Shown here in pieces: positions 44,882 through 48,124 of a stretch of 48,124 nucleotides of DNA. Location of the stretch: the NCBI GenBank assembly GCA_021106765.1, contig JAIOTO010000020.1, positions 1 to 48,124 on the forward strand, written 5' to 3'. Position numbers and translations under genes: made by a program. The first letter of the stretch is position 1. The number at the start of each line of letters is the position of its first letter. Under the pieces are notes generated by a model. That model was not told the DNA's origin. It saw nothing but the letters and a program-made list of their open reading frames with translations, and searched no databases. The stretch is from Methanosarcinaceae archaeon. Lineage in GTDB: Archaea; Halobacteriota; Methanosarcinia; Methanosarcinales; Methanosarcinaceae.

Positions 44882-45880
44882 TCAAACAAAATTCCTGAAC
44901 TCATCGAGTTTTTCCAATGCCCTACCGCTGTCGATCGTCTCCTCTGCCAGAGGGATAGCATCCTTCAGGGACTCTGTCAGTCCGGAAACATAAAGAGCAG
45001 CAGCAGTATTGATCACAATGATATCACGTTTTGGTCCCTTTTCACCTTTCAGGACATATATGATGTCACGGGCATTCTCCTGTGGAGTACCCCCCACAAT
45101 ATCATTAGCTGTGGCCCGCTTGATGCCCAGCTCTTCCGGTGTCAGTGTATATGTCCTCACAAAATCATCCTTGAGCTCTGCGACATAGGTCTCGGAGAGG
45201 GTAGAGATCTCGTCCATGCCATCCCCATGCACAACCAGGGCACGTTTCTTACCCAGCTTCTTAAGCACGTGGGCTAAGGGTTCACACAGCTCCCTGTCGA
45301 ATACACCTACAACCTGTACGTCTGCATCAGCTGGATTCGTAAGGGGACCCAGTATGTTGAAAACTGTTCTGACACCGATCTCTTTTCGAGGTCCTGCAAC
45401 TCTCTTCATTGCAGGATGGAACACGGGTGCCAGCATAAATCCAATACCGATATCTTCAATGGATCTCCTGACATCATCAGGCTGCTGATCGATACGTATA
45501 CCAAGCTCTTTTAACACATCCGCACTGCCGGACAGTGAAGTGATGGAATAGTTGCCGTGTTTTGCAATGGTCACACCTGCTGCTGCTGTAACGATCGCTG
45601 CTGCTGTCGAGACGTTGATAGTGTTGTGCTGGTCACCACCTGTACCCACGATGTCAACGATCGTTCCTGAGACATGTGGATATATCACATTTGCGACGTC
45701 TTTCATGCCCTTTGCGAACCCTGTGATCTCATCGGCAGTCTCACCTTTCATTTTCAACGCCATCAAGAATGCACCGATCTGGGCATCTGTGGCCTCATTG
45801 AAGATCTTGGAGATAGCCTTTTCGGCCTCTGATGTTGTGAGATCCTCATTATTAGCTACTTTCTGGATACATCGTTTCAT
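44882..45880 (-). CDS. trpD: Anthranilate phosphoribosyltransferase
   Basis: 332 aa; VDIVGTGGDQHNTINVSTA (PRPP-binding GTGGD), KHGNYSITSLSGSADVLKELG, NILGPLTNPA and the VHGDGMDEIS signature. First gene of the trpDFEG operon; trpC, trpB and trpA are not in the window. Preceded by the promoter with a 20-bp palindrome. Confidence 0.96.
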   Translation of the reverse strand: MKRCIQKVANNEDLTTSEAEKAISKIFNEATDAQIGAFLMALKMKGETADEITGFAKGMKDVANVIYPHVSGTIVDIVGTGGDQHNTINVSTAAAIVTAAAGVTIAKHGNYSITSLSGSADVLKELGIRIDQQPDDVRRSIEDIGIGFMLAPVFHPAMKRVAGPRKEIGVRTVFNILGPLTNPADADVQVVGVFDRELCEPLAHVLKKLGKKRALVVHGDGMDEISTLSETYVAELKDDFVRTYTLTPEELGIKRATANDIVGGTPQENARDIIYVLKGEKGPKRDIIVINTAAALYVSGLTESLKDAIPLAEETIDSGRALEKLDEFRNFV

Positions 45881-45903
45881 TGCTTACACCTCACATGATG
45901 AGT

Positions 45904-45953
45904 AATGTATAATATTATACATTGATGTATTGTTGCGTACACACTATATAAGC
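45904..45953 (-). promoter_or_regulatory. trp promoter with palindromic operator candidate
   Basis: On the minus strand CTTATATAG (about 45945-45953) is the TATA box. AATGTATAATATTATACATT at 45904-45923 is a perfect 20-bp palindrome and covers the predicted start site. A second, partly overlapping inverted repeat TACAT-TG-ATGTA occupies 45918-45929. TGTA...TACA half-sites recall, but do not equal, the TGTACA TRP boxes of TrpY in Methanothermobacter. Confidence 0.7.
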
Positions 45954-46168
45954 ATTGTGCCGGACATTCAAGGAATGAATAGGTACCATGCATTTCGCAC
46001 AGCATCCGATTTGATCGTCCGGGCTTGAGATATAAAGAACAAATGGTGCAAGATGAAAAGAGCACAGGAATGAATTAGGTGGTCGTTCACTGCTTGCAAG
46101 TTACTATTATATTGCAGATCTAGATATTAAAAACACATTCTAATCCAAAAAGAAGAACAGGGAAGGGA

Positions 46169-46780
46169 TCAATTGTTGTCCCTTCTGTTAAAGATCAAAG
46201 CCAGACCCAGTATTGCTACGATTGGCAGGGCAATGGTTGGGAATTCCGGGATCTCATGACCATTTCCATTGGTCAACCAGACACTATCATCACTACCATC
46301 AGCCGCATTTCGTACCCTGACATGCACGGCCATGGAATGACCCTTGTTGTTCAGGGGGATCGCCTCACCGAATCCTTCGTCCAGTGTGATCACAATTGGA
46401 CCAGCCGTTCTGTAGCTGTTGGATGCCATCGTACATTTAGTATAGAAACGTCCGAAATTGGCAACATTATGCCCATTCGGAGTCCTTATATCAAATCCCC
46501 AGGCTGCCGGATCGTTGCGTTCATCGACTATGGATGCCACATCCTTATCAAGATAGTAGTAGATCTTATCGATGGCTGGGTCCATGAAGGTATCATTCCG
46601 TATACATTCCACTGAAATGGTTTGTCCATTCAATGTAACTCCAACATCCATCAGACCTGCGAAATGAGCACTCCCATCATTGGGTATAGTAAGGTTCAAT
46701 GTCGATCCTGCTGATGCAGTACTCCCAAAAACGAATAGGGTTGTTACAATTACCATTAAAATAAAATTATATGTTTTCAT
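46169..46780 (-). CDS. PEF-CTERM-anchored surface protein
   Basis: 203 aa from ATG 46780 (MKTYNFILMVIVTTLF). N-terminal signal peptide of about 25 residues ending near ASAGS. C-terminus IPEFPTIALPIVAILGLALI then FNRRDNN: the PEF motif, a hydrophobic helix and basic tail of PEF-CTERM proteins, processed by an archaeosortase. The middle is a unique ~150-residue extracellular domain with no recognised fold. The N-terminal extension of the frame up to 46831 lacks signal features. Cell-surface protein of unknown function. Confidence 0.85.
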   Translation of the reverse strand: MKTYNFILMVIVTTLFVFGSTASAGSTLNLTIPNDGSAHFAGLMDVGVTLNGQTISVECIRNDTFMDPAIDKIYYYLDKDVASIVDERNDPAAWGFDIRTPNGHNVANFGRFYTKCTMASNSYRTAGPIVITLDEGFGEAIPLNNKGHSMAVHVRVRNAADGSDDSVWLTNGNGHEIPEFPTIALPIVAILGLALIFNRRDNN

Positions 46781-46914
46781 ACACCATTCCACCTTGTAAT
46801 ATTGATCGTTAGGCCACCATGCCTTATACAAATATATACATATATATGTCTGAGTTGATATAAAAAGTTATCTGCGCTAAACGTAATATATTGCTGCACT
46901 GTGTGGGAGCAATC

Positions 46915-46922
46915 TTTATATA
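46915..46922 (+). promoter_or_regulatory. TATA box of the RNase P RNA gene
   Basis: TTTATATA at 46915-46922 with a start about 20-25 bases downstream, near the first conserved RNA bases at 46940. Confidence 0.7.
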
Positions 46923-46938
46923 TTCTTTTCGTATATTA

Positions 46939-47330
46939 CCCCCTGAGAGAGGAAGGACGGCTTCCGGACCATCTGGTCTGAGGAAAGTCTCCCCACCTTC
47001 CAGACACACGAGCACCTGTAAAGGGTGTCGAGCGAGAGCTCGGGCAGTTGGACAACCAACTCATGCAGTTATTACTGCATGCTGGCACAGAAACGATACC
47101 ACCTCATGTTAATGCTATGATACCGTAAGGTTGAGGTCGCATGGTGTGTGGATGGAACGGCGAAACTTCGTGGGTGCAAGTCGGAAGTAAGGGGTAAACG
47201 GCGTCTGGACCGCCCCCTGAAGATATTGACGCTTAGCCGAATGCCGTCAGTGCAGGTGTCTGAAAGGACCATTCTGCTTCACCAGATGAAGCAGGGTTTT
47301 GCACTAACAGAAGGGAGCTTACTCTCCTCA
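46939..47330 (+). ncRNA. rnpB: Archaeal RNase P RNA
   Basis: Catalytic RNA that trims tRNA 5' leaders. Conserved regions are in order: GAGGAAAGTC (CR I, from about 46980), CACAGAAACGATACC (CR IV region, about 47086), GGGTGCAAGTCGG (about 47172) and ACAGAAGGGAGCTTA (CR V, about 47307). The P4 helix pairs CTCCC after CR I with GGGAG in CR V. A CTGCTTCA/TGAAGCAG hairpin (47274-47294) is a terminal stem in the 3' half. Size of about 390 nt fits type A archaeal RNA. Both ends are estimates within about 10 bases. Confidence 0.9.
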
Positions 47331-47380
47331 CTCACGTATCCACTTACTTACTTACTTACTCACTTTACTCCTCACTCACG
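47324..47380. repeat. 13-bp direct repeat flanking an ACTT tract
   Basis: CTCCTCACTCACG occurs at 47324-47336 (3' end of the RNase P RNA) and again at 47368-47380 (last codons of aroA on the other strand), with about four ACTT units between them (47342-47359). It looks like a local duplication or slippage product. Confidence 0.75.
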
Positions 47381-48124
47381 ATCACATCCGCACCAATAGA
47401 ACGCATATCGTCAAAGAAGTTGGGATATGAGATAAAGATCGCTTCAGCAGTGTCGATGGTCGTGTTCCCGGTAACCAGTCCGGCAATAGTAAGGGCCATT
47501 ACGATACGATGATCGTGCCATCCATGCAGATCTGCACCATGGATATTCCCCCCTGTAATGGTCAGCCGATCCGGATCTTCCTTTACATCGATCCCCATCT
47601 TTTCAAGTTCTGTGGCCATTGCATGGAGTCGATCGGTTTCCTTATAACGCACATGTTCCGCATTCTCAATAACGGTCACACCATCAGCCAAAGCACCCAG
47701 GACCGCGATCGTAGGGACAAGATCAGGAGTTGCTCCTGCATCAAAAGTGATACCATGCAACTCGTTACCTTTTACTGTGGCCTCCCCGGTCCCCTCATCC
47801 CAATCGACGCTGGCCCCCATCCTCCGCAAAACATCCAGGATGATAACGTCACCCTGTTTCGAAGGAAAGAGATTCTGCACCGTTACTTTAGAATCGGTCG
47901 CAGCTGCTGCTGCAAGAAGATAGGAAGCAGACGAGAAATCACCAGGGACCATATAGTCTTCCAGATGATACCTCTGTTTTGCAGGGATCATGAACTTCAT
48001 ATTGTTAGTATTATCAACAAAAATATCCACTCCTGCGGCATTCATAACTTCAATTGTGACATCAACATACGGTTTTGACTTTAACACTCCTTTTATGGAC
48101 AGTGTGGTACTTCCTGTGATAAGT
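47365..48124 (-). CDS. aroA: 3-Phosphoshikimate 1-carboxyvinyltransferase (EPSP synthase), C-terminal part
   Basis: Makes EPSP from shikimate 3-phosphate and PEP. The frame is open to the right edge of the window, so the N-terminal part is outside. Visible EPSP motifs: PGDFSSASYLLAAAAATDSK, GVTVIENAEHVRYKETDRLH (the KETDR signature) and HGWHDHRIVMALTIAGLVT. Ends IVSEE, inside the second copy of the direct repeat. Convergent with RNase P RNA. Confidence 0.95.
   Translation of the reverse strand, partial: LITGSTTLSIKGVLKSKPYVDVTIEVMNAAGVDIFVDNTNNMKFMIPAKQRYHLEDYMVPGDFSSASYLLAAAAATDSKVTVQNLFPSKQGDVIILDVLRRMGASVDWDEGTGEATVKGNELHGITFDAGATPDLVPTIAVLGALADGVTVIENAEHVRYKETDRLHAMATELEKMGIDVKEDPDRLTITGGNIHGADLHGWHDHRIVMALTIAGLVTGNTTIDTAEAIFISYPNFFDDMRSIGADVIVSEE

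Noticed and set aside
47341-47360. CRISPR-like or longer tandem array near the right end
   Set aside because: Only about four 4-base ACTT units are present, with no spacers.

Overview
This window is chromosomal DNA from a methylotrophic methanogen of the family Methanosarcinaceae (Methanolobus/Methanococcoides-like; genus not provable from the window). The evidence is two C1-pathway genes (mch, mer), fpoF directly behind mer, a methanogen-type MsvR redox regulator, the archaeal mevalonate branch with isopentenyl phosphate kinase, an archaeal ribosomal protein/RNA polymerase cluster, Methanosarcina-type redox proteins (AfpA, iron-sulfur flavoprotein, FprA), a PEF-CTERM surface protein and an archaeal RNase P RNA. 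None of the intact genes read here ends in TAG, as expected in a pyrrolysine-decoding lineage.

Layout. 1-7.4 kb: end of a PAS histidine kinase, mch with a strong 3' hairpin, a DUF2124 remnant, taw2 and msvR on a shared divergent promoter with an apparent MsvR operator, then DUF2110, a wHTH regulator, trm1 and a lipoprotein on the minus strand. 7.6-10.4 kb: a large Cache/PAS sensor kinase and a cupin. 10.9-13.8 kb: an AT-rich, probably acquired plus-strand operon of an ArsR regulator, two 10-TM SLAC1/TehA-like proteins and a DUF302 protein, with a perfect inverted repeat at its promoter. 13.9-18.5 kb: a three-gene type IV pilus-like operon (ATPase, TadC/GspF, pilin-like protein).

18.7-28.6 kb (minus strand): uL/eL18 - uL13 - uS9 - rpoN - intron-containing tRNA-Pro(CGG) - rpoK - uS2 - MEMO - mevalonate kinase - isopentenyl phosphate kinase - IPP isomerase 2 - RNase J - prenyl synthase; information-processing genes run directly into membrane-lipid precursor synthesis. 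Upstream lie DUF2240, an unassigned conserved-looking protein, and serA. serA carries an in-frame TAG at codon 441, just before its ACT domain, at a place usually occupied by Tyr/Phe; this is the most exciting single observation, a candidate pyrrolysine (or UAG-regulated) enzyme of serine synthesis.

30.3-38.5 kb: a G-rich intergenic stretch, myo-inositol-phosphate synthase, a broken DUF429 gene, then a dense minus-strand oxygen/redox-stress island (AfpA, rubrerythrin, FNR-like protein, iron-sulfur flavoprotein, ferredoxin, AhpD-like protein, two DUF2180 zinc proteins, a 40-aa desulforedoxin-type protein, an FTR-like catalytic subunit, FprA, and a ferritin remnant). 38.7-41.3 kb: mer-fpoF-nadM. 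41.4-45.9 kb: trpDFEG followed by an adenylate-kinase-family gene, with a 20-bp perfect palindrome at the trp promoter. 46-48.1 kb: PEF-CTERM protein, RNase P RNA and the C-terminal part of aroA, which runs off the window.
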